Below, piece after piece: positions 33,757-41,186 of a stretch of 54,471 bases of DNA. This DNA comes from an uncultured Anaeromyxobacter sp. (GTDB lineage Bacteria > Myxococcota > Myxococcia > Myxococcales > Anaeromyxobacteraceae), in contig CAIVAR010000020.1 of assembly GCA_903904005.1 (NCBI GenBank), positions 1 to 54,471 of the forward strand, written 5' to 3'. Positions within the stretch are counted from its first letter, which is position 1, and every line of letters begins with the position of its first letter. The position numbers were made by a program, and so were the translations under genes. Under the pieces are notes generated by a model that worked only from the letters and a program-made list of their open reading frames with translations, made no database searches and was not told where the DNA came from.

Positions 33757-34512
33757 GTGCGCCTCGACACCTACGGCTGGCTGGTCCTCCTGGAGATCGC
33801 CCTCGCCGTCCCCACCCTGCTGTCGCTCGTCTTCATCCCGGCGCCCTACGGCCGGCACGAGCGCAAGGGCTGGGGGCCGACCCTCCCGGCGCGCATCGGC
33901 TGGATCGTCATGGAATCGCCGGCGGTCTGGTGGTTCGTGCTCGTCTACTTCCAGGGGGCGCGCGCGCTCGAGCCGGTGCCGCTCGTCTTCCTGGCCATGT
34001 GGCAGCTTCACTACGTGTACAGGTCGTTCGTCTTCCCGTTCCTGCTCCGGGCCGGGGGGCGCCGCATGCCCCTCATGGTCCCGGTCATGGCCATCCTCTT
34101 CAACCTGCTCAACAACTACGTGAACGCGCGGTGGATCTCGGCCTTCGGCGCCTACCCCACCGCCTGGCTCTCCTCCTGGCAGTTCCTCCTCGGCACCGCC
34201 CTCTTCCTGGGCGGGTTCGCGCTCAACGTGACGTCGGACCGGACGCTGCGCCACCTGCGCGCCCCCGGGGAGACCGGCTACAAGATCCCCCGAGGCGGCG
34301 CCTTCGAGCTCGTCACCGCCCCCAACTACCTGGGCGAGATCCTCGAGTGGACCGGGTGGGCCATCGCCACCTGGTCGCCGGCCGGGCTCGCCTTCGCCAT
34401 CTACACCTTCGCGAACCTGGCCCCCCGCGCCCTCTCCCATCACCGCTGGTACCGGGAGCGCTTCCCCGACTACCCTGCCGATCGCAAGGCGATCGTCCCC
34501 TTCCTGCTCTAG
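33757..34512 (+). CDS. Steroid 5-alpha-reductase (SRD5A) homologue
   Basis: Polytopic membrane enzyme of the 3-oxo-5-alpha-steroid 4-dehydrogenase family, 251 residues, the same size as human SRD5A1/2 (254-259). The C-terminal half is very close to the human proteins: SDRTLRHLR, ETGYKIPRGGAFE, NYLGEILEW, HHRWY and RKAIVPFLL. Glu53 and Tyr86 align with human SRD5A2 Glu57 and Tyr91, which bind the steroid 3-oxo group. Asn157, Asp161, Arg168, Arg179, Asn190 and Glu194 align with NADPH-site residues. About seven hydrophobic spans are visible. The start is a GTG at 33757 with no strong RBS. It is eight bases before the SDR gene and close to the ERG2-like gene. Substrate is inferred. Confidence 0.85.
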   Translation: MRLDTYGWLVLLEIALAVPTLLSLVFIPAPYGRHERKGWGPTLPARIGWIVMESPAVWWFVLVYFQGARALEPVPLVFLAMWQLHYVYRSFVFPFLLRAGGRRMPLMVPVMAILFNLLNNYVNARWISAFGAYPTAWLSSWQFLLGTALFLGGFALNVTSDRTLRHLRAPGETGYKIPRGGAFELVTAPNYLGEILEWTGWAIATWSPAGLAFAIYTFANLAPRALSHHRWYRERFPDYPADRKAIVPFLL

Positions 34513-34520
34513 GACACACC

Positions 34521-35474
34521 GTGAAAATCCTGCTCACCGGACCGTTCGGCAACGTCGGCTCGCACGTCATCCCGGAGCTCCTCCGCGAGGGGCACCAGGT
34601 CCGGGCCTTCGACCTCGAGACCCCGGAGACCCGGAAGGTGGCGAAGGAGTTCGGCAAGAAGATCGAGACGGTCTGGGGCGACGTCCGGGAGGCCCGCGCG
34701 GTGGCCCTCGCCGTCGAGGAGACCGACGCGGTGCTCCACCTGGCCGCCGTGATCCCGCCCGGCTCCGACGAGGACCCGGCCCGCACCCGTACCGTCAACG
34801 TGGACGGGACCGCCAACGTGGTGAAGGCCGCGCAGGGGCGCTCGCGCAAGCCGAAGCTCCTCTTCATCTCCACCTTCGACGTGCACGGCCACACCCAGAA
34901 GAACCCGCCCCCCCGGAAGGTGACCGATCCGGTGGTGGCCTCCGACGTCTACACGGAGAGCAAGATCGCCGCGGAGGCGCTGGTTCGCGAGTCGGGGCTG
35001 GAGTGGTGCATCTTCCGGCTCGTCGACGTGCCCATCATCGGGCTGCGCGACCCGCATCCGATCATGTTCGAGATCGGGCTCGACAACCGGATCGAGTCGA
35101 TCCACGCCGACGACGCCGCCACCGCCATCGCCCGCAGCCTGCGCACCCCGGCCGTCTGGGGACGCACCCTCTTCATCGGTGGGGGCAAGTCCTGCCAGCT
35201 CACCTACCGGGAGTTCCTCCGGCGGATGCTCGGGTCCATGGGGATGGAGATGCTGCCCGAGGAGGCCTTCACCGACGCCGAGTACGCCACCGACTGGGTG
35301 GACAGCACGGAGTCACAGGAGTTGCTTCGCTACCAGCGCCGGACCTTCGACGACATCACCGGCGACATCGCCAAGTGCCTGGGCTGGAAGAAGGCCTTCG
35401 TCCCCATGGCGAGCTCCATGGTGAAGAAGAAGATGCTCGAGATGTCGCCCTACTGGAAGCAGCGCCAGAAGTGA
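34521..35474 (+). CDS. Extended short-chain dehydrogenase (NAD-dependent epimerase/dehydratase family)
   Basis: 317 residues. N-terminal Rossmann motif TGPFGNVGSHV (6-16), an acidic DLETPET loop after strand 2 favouring NAD(H) over NADP(H), LHLAAVIPP near 72, and catalytic Tyr/Lys in YTESK (144-148). FISTFDVHG holds the equivalent of the catalytic Ser/Thr. The C-terminal half (about 225-317) is divergent. The fold class includes sugar epimerases and 3-beta-hydroxysteroid dehydrogenases; its position eight bases after the SRD5A-like gene makes a hydroxysteroid-type substrate worth testing, but motifs alone do not show it. A GTG start is used. Confidence 0.78.
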   Translation: MKILLTGPFGNVGSHVIPELLREGHQVRAFDLETPETRKVAKEFGKKIETVWGDVREARAVALAVEETDAVLHLAAVIPPGSDEDPARTRTVNVDGTANVVKAAQGRSRKPKLLFISTFDVHGHTQKNPPPRKVTDPVVASDVYTESKIAAEALVRESGLEWCIFRLVDVPIIGLRDPHPIMFEIGLDNRIESIHADDAATAIARSLRTPAVWGRTLFIGGGKSCQLTYREFLRRMLGSMGMEMLPEEAFTDAEYATDWVDSTESQELLRYQRRTFDDITGDIAKCLGWKKAFVPMASSMVKKKMLEMSPYWKQRQK

Positions 35475-35492
35475 CGGGTGGCGGGCCCGCGG

Positions 35493-36254
35493 CTACTCCC
35501 CCGCGGCGCCGCGCCGGGGCTCGACGATGTGCGGCTTGGCGAGGCGGCCCGGGAGGATCTTGGGCGGCCGCGCGGCCGGGCCGGGCGGGATGGCGTCGTC
35601 CGGCGGGTTGGTCGCGAAGACGCGGTTGACGAGCGGCGCCATGAGCCCGAGGCTGGTCGCCGCCAGCTTGCGCAGCGGGTTGCGCGAGGCGTCGCCGTTG
35701 GGAAGCGGCTGGCTCCAGGCCTTCCCGAGCAGGTCCATGTACATCCCGACCGTCTGGCCAGCGGTGGCGAAGTCGAGGGTGGAGAGGACCTCGTCGGCCA
35801 GGCCGAAGGGCATGGAGAGCATGATGGGGCCGCGCATGTACTCGGTGGCCCAGACGCCGTTGGTGAAGTTCATGGCGCGGGCCTGCCCGGGGCCGACCCA
35901 GACGCGGCTTCCCGGCGTGTAGACCCGCTTCTCGAACTGCCCCTCGCCGAAGTAGTGCATCTCGCCGTCGATGACGGTGTCCCAGAAGCCGACGGCGTGG
36001 CGCCCCGAGTGCCCCTCGGACCCGATGGGGGTGCCCCAGATCATGAGGTACTCCATCGAGGAGGCGAAATAGAGCTTCATCTGGATCATCGCGCCGCCGG
36101 CGATGCTGTACATCCACGGCTGCGAGCGGTCGATCCGGCCCGGGTAGGCATCCTCCCAGGCGTCGGCGATGGCATCGAACATCTCGGGCTTGGGCTTGCC
36201 AATGCCCTGCATCGAACACTCGTGGATGACGTCGGCGTCGAAGATGTAGTCCAT
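35493..36254 (-). CDS. ERG2/sigma-1-receptor family protein (C8 sterol isomerase-like)
   Basis: 253 residues with a region (about 45-175) that aligns without large gaps to human sigma-1 receptor and fungal ERG2. Matching segments include EYLMIWGTPIGSEGHSGR, WDTVIDG, YTPG, TEYMRG, PFGLADE and STLDF. Asp92 and Glu138 align with human sigma-1 Asp126 and Glu172, the acidic pair needed for ligand binding in the receptor and for isomerase activity in ERG2. The N-terminal transmembrane helix of the eukaryotic proteins is missing, and the last 75 residues are proline-rich and unrelated. The start is ATG 36254. The gene converges on the SDR gene, with 18 bases between the stops. Real substrate is unknown. 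Confidence 0.83.
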   Translation of the reverse strand: MDYIFDADVIHECSMQGIGKPKPEMFDAIADAWEDAYPGRIDRSQPWMYSIAGGAMIQMKLYFASSMEYLMIWGTPIGSEGHSGRHAVGFWDTVIDGEMHYFGEGQFEKRVYTPGSRVWVGPGQARAMNFTNGVWATEYMRGPIMLSMPFGLADEVLSTLDFATAGQTVGMYMDLLGKAWSQPLPNGDASRNPLRKLAATSLGLMAPLVNRVFATNPPDDAIPPGPAARPPKILPGRLAKPHIVEPRRGAAGE

Positions 36255-36309
36255 GTCCAAGGCTCCGGTGGGGTGGGAGGGTTGGGAGAAGGGGAAGAGA
36301 TTACAACGG

Positions 36310-36328
36310 TTCGACGCAGCGTGTCGAA
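36310..36328. other. Short hairpin in the intergenic region before the ERG2-like gene
   Basis: TTCGAC and GTCGAA are exact reverse complements flanking a seven-base centre that can extend the stem to eight pairs with a three-base loop. It lies between two minus-strand genes (36388-37263 and 35493-36254). It could be a weak terminator for the first or an operator for the second. No convincing U-tract follows on the minus strand. Confidence 0.3.
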
Positions 36329-36387
36329 GCCCCCCGAGGAAATTCAGACCCGTCCGGGGCGTGGGGCGGGGGAGTCCGTGGTCGGGT

Positions 36388-37263
36388 TCACCAGGTGAAG
36401 AAGTAGGTGAGGAGGCCGCCCACCATGAACACCGTTCCCTCGGCGGCAACGGGGTCGAGGGAGGTCTCGTACTCCACGGCCAGGACCACCGTCTTGGCCC
36501 GGGTGAGGAACCTGCCGGCGGTGAACTTGAGCAGCGAGCCGACGTTCTGGTTCTGGATGCTCCAGCTCGTCTTGTCCTGGACGGCCACGTAGAACCAGGC
36601 CGGAAGTCCGACCGTGAGGGTGGGCTTGAACTGGATGGTGTTCACCGGCTTGTAGGTGCCCAGGTTGCCGAAGGACTTCTGCCAGTTGATCTCCACCGAC
36701 AGGGCCACGGTCGACCAGAGCTTGAAGGCCACGACGTAGACCGGCTCGATGATCCAGGGCTGCCCGACCGCGGAGTTGCTCGCGGTGTTCCACTGCAGCT
36801 CGAGGCCGACCGCCTGCCGGATGCCCGAGACCGAGAAGAAGCCCCACATGAGGGTGGTGGTGAGGCTCGCGAAGCCGGAGACCGAGGACCCGCCGCCGGA
36901 GGGCCAGAAGGTCTCGAGCGGCGCCTCGATGCGCAGCGCGAACTCCCGCTCGGCACCGAAGGTGAACACCGGCTTGAAGGTGAGCTCGCCCATGGACGCG
37001 CCGGCGGCCTTCTGGGTCCACTCGTACTTGGTCTGCAGCATGTTCCGCTCGAAGACGGGGGCGTCGACCAGCTCGAGGACGTCGAGCATGTGGCGGAAGC
37101 CGTGGTCCCTGTCCTTCCGCTCACGCATCTCCTCCTCGGCCCGATCATGGGCGTCCTCCCACGCCTCCTTTTGCTGGGGGGGCTCCTGGGCCAGCACCGG
37201 CGGGGCGGCGAGCAGCGCGGCGACGAGCAAGATCCACCCGGGTGCGCCTTTCCTTCGGTTCAT
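36388..37263 (-). CDS. Putative outer-membrane beta-barrel protein of unknown function
   Basis: 291 residues. A signal peptide (MNRRKGAPGWILLVAALLAAPPVLAQ) is followed by a charged, possibly helical segment (about 28-60, rich in E/R/D). About ten amphipathic strands with aromatic girdles (for example ALSVEINWQKSFG, AWFYVAVQDKTSWS) follow, and the last strand ends in YFFTW, compatible with barrel insertion. It resembles uncharacterised proteobacterial barrels of the transporter type rather than a named porin. GGGAG lies seven bases before the ATG. It precedes the ERG2-like gene on the same strand but is 133 bases away. Confidence 0.65.
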   Translation of the reverse strand: MNRRKGAPGWILLVAALLAAPPVLAQEPPQQKEAWEDAHDRAEEEMRERKDRDHGFRHMLDVLELVDAPVFERNMLQTKYEWTQKAAGASMGELTFKPVFTFGAEREFALRIEAPLETFWPSGGGSSVSGFASLTTTLMWGFFSVSGIRQAVGLELQWNTASNSAVGQPWIIEPVYVVAFKLWSTVALSVEINWQKSFGNLGTYKPVNTIQFKPTLTVGLPAWFYVAVQDKTSWSIQNQNVGSLLKFTAGRFLTRAKTVVLAVEYETSLDPVAAEGTVFMVGGLLTYFFTW

Positions 37264-37325
37264 CGGAGATCTCCCGGGCTCGACTCTAGGCCAACCGGGC
37301 GAGGAGAGGGAGCTTTCGCGAAGGG

Positions 37326-37343
37326 GTGCCCCCCGATGGGCAC
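37326..37343. promoter_or_regulatory. Inverted repeat upstream of the asparagine/aspartate operon
   Basis: GTGCCC and GGGCAC are exact reverse complements separated by six bases, forming an 18-bp dyad 46 bases before the aspA ATG. Spacing and size suit a dimeric regulator in the promoter region of aspA-ansB-porin. It is GC-rich, so chance occurrence is possible. Confidence 0.3.
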
Positions 37344-37389
37344 TCGCCAATCAGTGAACGGGGCGGCATCGTTTCGCCCGGAGGATTCC

Positions 37390-38856
37390 ATGGCCACCGC
37401 CCCCGTCCGCATCGAGCACGACTTCCTCGGCGACCGCGAGGTTCCCGCCGACGCCTACTACGGCGTCCAGACGCTTCGCGGGGCCGAGAACTTCCCCATC
37501 ACGGGGCTCCCGCTCCACCCGGCGCTCATCCGGGCCATGGCCGTCGTGAAGAAGGCGGCGGCCCTCGCCAACCGCGACACCGGCCACCTCGACCCGAAGA
37601 TCGCCGACGCCATCGCGCGCGCGGCCGACGACGTCATCGCCGGGAAGCTGAACGCCTGGTTCATCGTCGATCCCATCCAGGGTGGCGCCGGCACCTCCAT
37701 CAACATGAACACGAACGAGGTGATCGCCAACCGGGCGCTCGAGCTCCTCGGGGAGCCGAAGGGGAACTACAAGGTCATCAGCCCCAACTCCCACGTCAAC
37801 ATGGCGCAGTCGACCAACGACGCGTTCCCCACCGGCGTCCACATCGCGGCGCTCGACCTGGGACGGCGTCTCGTGGAGGAGCTCCAGAAGCTCCACGACG
37901 CCTTCGCCGCCAAGGAGAAGGAGTTCCACGGCCTCATCAAGATGGGGCGCACCCACCTGCAGGACGCGGTGCCCATCCGCCTCGGCCAGGAGTTCGGCGC
38001 CTACCGCCGCGTCATCGGGCGTGACGTGAAGCGCATCCAGCAGGTCGGGCAGCAGTTGCTCGAGGTGAACATGGGGGCCACCGCGGTCGGCACGGGGCTG
38101 AACGCCGACCCCGCGTACATCGCCGCGGTCGTGAAGTACCTGGCCGAGTTCAGCGGCTTTCCCATGAAGACCGCCGAGGATCTGGTCGACGCCACCCAGA
38201 ACACCGACTGCTACACCGAGGTCTCGGCGGCGCTCAAGGTCTGCATGATGAACCTGTCCAAGATCGCCAACGACCTCCGGCTCATGGCCTCCGGGCCGCG
38301 CTGCGGTCTCTTCGAGCTCAACCTGCCGGCGCGCCAGCCCGGCTCCTCGATCATGCCCGGCAAGGTGAACCCGGTCATGGCCGAGGTGGTGAACCAGGTG
38401 GCCTTCCAGGTCATCGGGAACGACCACACCATCTGCCTGGCCTCGGAGGCCGGACAGTTCGAGCTCAACGTCATGGAGCCGGTGCTGGTCTTCAACCTGC
38501 TCCAGTCGATCGGGATCATGACCAACGTCTTCGTGGTCTTCCGGAAGTTCCTGGTGGAGGGGCTCACCGCCAACGCCGACCGGATGAAGGCCTACGTCGA
38601 CGGCAGCGTGGGCGTCATCACCGCCATCAACCCGCACGTGGGCTACGAGGTGGCGGCCCGCATCGCCCGCGAGGCGAACCTGACCGGCAAGCCGGTGCGG
38701 GAGCTCATCCTGCGCGACAAGGTGCTCACGAAGGAGCAGCTCGACGCCATCCTCGACCCCTTCGAGATGACGAAGCCGGGCATCGCCGGGGCGAGTGCGA
38801 TGAAGCACGACGAGGTGTGGTTCCAGGAGCACGGACACGAGAAGGAGAGGCCATGA
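37390..38856 (+). CDS. aspA: Aspartate ammonia-lyase
   Basis: Reversibly deaminates aspartate to fumarate and ammonia, cytoplasmic homotetramer. 488 residues. The fumarase/aspartase superfamily signature GSSIMPGKVNP lies at 318-328 in the flexible active-site loop (catalytic serine in SSI). NTNEVIANRA, NMAQSTNDAFPT and KMGRTHLQDAVP are the other substrate-contact regions. QGGAGTSINMN distinguishes it as aspartase-like rather than fumarase (which usually has QTGSGTQTNMN). CGGAGGA five bases before the ATG fixes the start. The stop overlaps the ansB start (ATGA), so the two steps of asparagine breakdown are translationally coupled. Confidence 0.94.
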   Translation: MATAPVRIEHDFLGDREVPADAYYGVQTLRGAENFPITGLPLHPALIRAMAVVKKAAALANRDTGHLDPKIADAIARAADDVIAGKLNAWFIVDPIQGGAGTSINMNTNEVIANRALELLGEPKGNYKVISPNSHVNMAQSTNDAFPTGVHIAALDLGRRLVEELQKLHDAFAAKEKEFHGLIKMGRTHLQDAVPIRLGQEFGAYRRVIGRDVKRIQQVGQQLLEVNMGATAVGTGLNADPAYIAAVVKYLAEFSGFPMKTAEDLVDATQNTDCYTEVSAALKVCMMNLSKIANDLRLMASGPRCGLFELNLPARQPGSSIMPGKVNPVMAEVVNQVAFQVIGNDHTICLASEAGQFELNVMEPVLVFNLLQSIGIMTNVFVVFRKFLVEGLTANADRMKAYVDGSVGVITAINPHVGYEVAARIAREANLTGKPVRELILRDKVLTKEQLDAILDPFEMTKPGIAGASAMKHDEVWFQEHGHEKERP

Positions 38857-39944
38857 CCGCCGCCCCCGCCCGGAGCCTCGCCCTGCCGTCGGCGTTCCTC
38901 GCCGCCGCCCTCTCCTTCCCGGCCGCGGCACAGGTCGGCCAGAAGCTCGCGACCGACCGGCCGAACGTCACCATCCTGGCCACCGGCGGCACCATCGCCG
39001 GGGCCCAGCCGAAGCCGGGCGAGGTCGGCTACAAGGCCGGCAGCTTCTCGGTGGAGTCCCTGATCCGGGCCGTCCCGGGGATGGAGAAGATCGCCGCCGT
39101 CACCGGCGAGCAGATCGCCAACATCGGCAGCCAGGACATGAACGACGCGGTCTGGCTCAAGCTCGCCCGGAGGGCGAACGAACTGCAGAAGGACCCGAAC
39201 GTGAACGGCATCGTCGTCACCCACGGGACCGACACGATGGAGGAGACCGCCTACTTCCTCGACCTGGTGGTGAAGGGGGACAAGCCGGTGGTGCTGGTGG
39301 GCTCGATGCGCCCCGCCACCGCCATCTCCGCCGACGGCCCGATGAACCTCTACAACGCCACGTCGGTGGCCGCGTCCCTCGCCGCCTGGGGGCGCGGCGT
39401 CCTCGTCGTGATGAACGACGACATCCACTACGCCCGGGAGGTCACCAAGAGCAACACGACCTCGCTTCAGACCTTCGTCTCCCCGGACCGCGGGCGGGCC
39501 GGCGCCGTCCTCTTCGGGAAGCCCACCTTCTACGCGAAGCCGATCGAGCGCCACACCAGCGGGAGCACCTTCGCGGTTCCCCTGCCCGACAAGCTCCCGG
39601 CGGTGCTCGTCGTCTACTCCCACGCCAATGCCGGAAGGGAGCTCGTGGATGCCGCGGTCGCGGCCGGGGCGCAGGGGATCGTGCTCGCCGGGGTGGGCGA
39701 CGGGAACGCCACCGCCGCGATCATCGACGGTCTCGCCGCGGCGGCCAGGAAGGGCGTGGTGGTCGTGCGAAGCTCCCGGGTGGGATCCGGCACCGTGGCC
39801 CGCAACGTCGAGCTCGACGACGACAAGCTGGGGTTCGTCGCCGGAAGGGACCTCGAGCCGGGCAAGGCGCGCGTGCTCCTGCAGCAGGCGCTCACCAAGA
39901 CCCGGGACGTCGTCCAGATCCAGAAGTACTTCGACGAGTACTGA
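38853..39944 (+). CDS. ansB: Type II (periplasmic) L-asparaginase
   Basis: Hydrolyses asparagine to aspartate and ammonia. 363 residues. A signal sequence (LALPSAFLAAALSFPAAAQ) points to export, as for high-affinity type II enzymes. The first catalytic threonine is Thr47 in ATGGTIAG. The second triad is Thr126-Asp127 in THGTDTMEETAYF with Lys in REVTKSNTTS. The SMRPATAISADGP strand and GVGDGN loop match E. coli AnsB. Its aspartate product would be imported and then cleaved by the aspA product. The porin gene follows after 18 bases. Confidence 0.94.
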   Translation: MTAAPARSLALPSAFLAAALSFPAAAQVGQKLATDRPNVTILATGGTIAGAQPKPGEVGYKAGSFSVESLIRAVPGMEKIAAVTGEQIANIGSQDMNDAVWLKLARRANELQKDPNVNGIVVTHGTDTMEETAYFLDLVVKGDKPVVLVGSMRPATAISADGPMNLYNATSVAASLAAWGRGVLVVMNDDIHYAREVTKSNTTSLQTFVSPDRGRAGAVLFGKPTFYAKPIERHTSGSTFAVPLPDKLPAVLVVYSHANAGRELVDAAVAAGAQGIVLAGVGDGNATAAIIDGLAAAARKGVVVVRSSRVGSGTVARNVELDDDKLGFVAGRDLEPGKARVLLQQALTKTRDVVQIQKYFDEY

Positions 39945-39962
39945 CGAACGCCCGGGGGCCCC

Positions 39963-41177
39963 ATGAAGCGCATTCCCGTCCTCTCCCTGCTCGCCGCATC
40001 GTCCCTCCTCGCCGGCCCGGTCTCCGCCCAGGACGAAACTTCCCGCAAGGCCACCTTCGAGGCCTATGGCTTCGCCCAGGTCGACCTCATCGAGGACTTC
40101 CAGCGCGTCCGTCCCGACTGGAACGCCACGCTGCGCCCCAGCAAGATCCCGACGGTCGAAGGGATCTACGGCGCGAACGGCGAGACCATCCTGAGCGCCC
40201 GGCAGGCCCGGTTCGGCGTGCGGGGGTCGTTGCCCGCCGGCGAGTACGACCTCGCGGCCCGCATCGAGTTCGACTTCTTCGGGCTCGGCGAGGGCAAGCC
40301 GGACGCGGGGGGGCAGAACACCATCCGGCTCCGCCAGGCCTACGGCTCCTGGGGCCCGCTCCTCGGTGGGCTCACCGCCAGCCTCTTCATGGACGACACC
40401 TTCTGGCCCACCATCATCGACTACTGGGGCCCGGCCGGGATGGTCTTCTACCGGAACGTCCAGATCCGTTACACGCCCATCTGGGGAGAGCACACCTTCG
40501 CGGTGGCCCTGGAGCGCCCCGCGACCGACCTGGACTCCTCGGGCGGCCCGGCCCTTCCACCCGGCATCGCCCTCGCGCCGCGCAGCCTGCTGCCCGACCT
40601 CACCGCGCAGTACCGGCTCACCCAGGGCTGGGGTTACGTCCAGGTCGCCGGCATCCTGCGCTGGCTGGGTTACGACACCCCGGGTGCGCAGACCCAGACC
40701 AAGGGCAGCACGATCGGCTGGGGGCTCCACGCCAGCACCACCCTCACCCTGATCCCGGAGCGGCTGAAGCTCCTCGCCGCCGTCGTCGGGGGGGCCGGCA
40801 TCTCCTACTACATGAACGACGCCACGCCCGACCTGGCCTTCACCGGGAGTCTCGCCGACCCGCGGGCCCAGGCGGTGCCCATGCTTGGGCTCACCGCCTA
40901 CCTCGACGTCTACTGGAGCAAGCTCTTCTCGAGCGCCATCGGTTACAGCGCGGCGATGATGTTCAACCGGGACAACCTCCAGGCGCCGGATGCCTTCAAG
41001 ACCGGCCAGTACGCGTCGGTGAACTTCCTCGTCACGCCGGTGCGCAACCTCATGGCCGGCCCCGAGCTCCTCTGGGGGGAGCGCATCGACAAGGGGGGCG
41101 CGTACGGCACCGACATCCGGCTCCAGATATCGGTGAAGTACAGCTTCACGAGCCTCGACTTCTGGAAGCCGGGATAG
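39963..41177 (+). CDS. DcaP-like outer-membrane porin
   Basis: 404 residues. A signal peptide (about 1-22, ending VSAQ) is followed by YGFAQVDLIEDF (34-45), then DWNATLRPSKIP and SARQARFGVRG, all features of the DcaP family, whose characterised Acinetobacter member imports dicarboxylates and other anionic solutes. The C-terminal strand ends in FTSLDFWKPG, an atypical end. Compared with DcaP, the N-terminal periplasmic coiled coil is essentially missing. As the third gene of the aspA-ansB unit, it probably admits asparagine or aspartate through the outer membrane. Nine bases separate it from the convergent AspT-family gene. Confidence 0.8.
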   Translation: MKRIPVLSLLAASSLLAGPVSAQDETSRKATFEAYGFAQVDLIEDFQRVRPDWNATLRPSKIPTVEGIYGANGETILSARQARFGVRGSLPAGEYDLAARIEFDFFGLGEGKPDAGGQNTIRLRQAYGSWGPLLGGLTASLFMDDTFWPTIIDYWGPAGMVFYRNVQIRYTPIWGEHTFAVALERPATDLDSSGGPALPPGIALAPRSLLPDLTAQYRLTQGWGYVQVAGILRWLGYDTPGAQTQTKGSTIGWGLHASTTLTLIPERLKLLAAVVGGAGISYYMNDATPDLAFTGSLADPRAQAVPMLGLTAYLDVYWSKLFSSAIGYSAAMMFNRDNLQAPDAFKTGQYASVNFLVTPVRNLMAGPELLWGERIDKGGAYGTDIRLQISVKYSFTSLDFWKPG

Positions 41178-41186
41178 CCCGTTGCG

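Noticed and set aside
33757-34512. Isoprenylcysteine carboxyl methyltransferase as the identity of the SRD5A-like gene
   Set aside because: The two families share a C-terminal fold, but the size, Glu53/Tyr86 pair and several long C-terminal segments match steroid 5-alpha-reductases specifically.
36310-36328. Rho-independent terminator between the outer-membrane gene and the ERG2-like gene
   Set aside because: The hairpin exists, but the following minus-strand bases are not U-rich, so I list it only as a hairpin.
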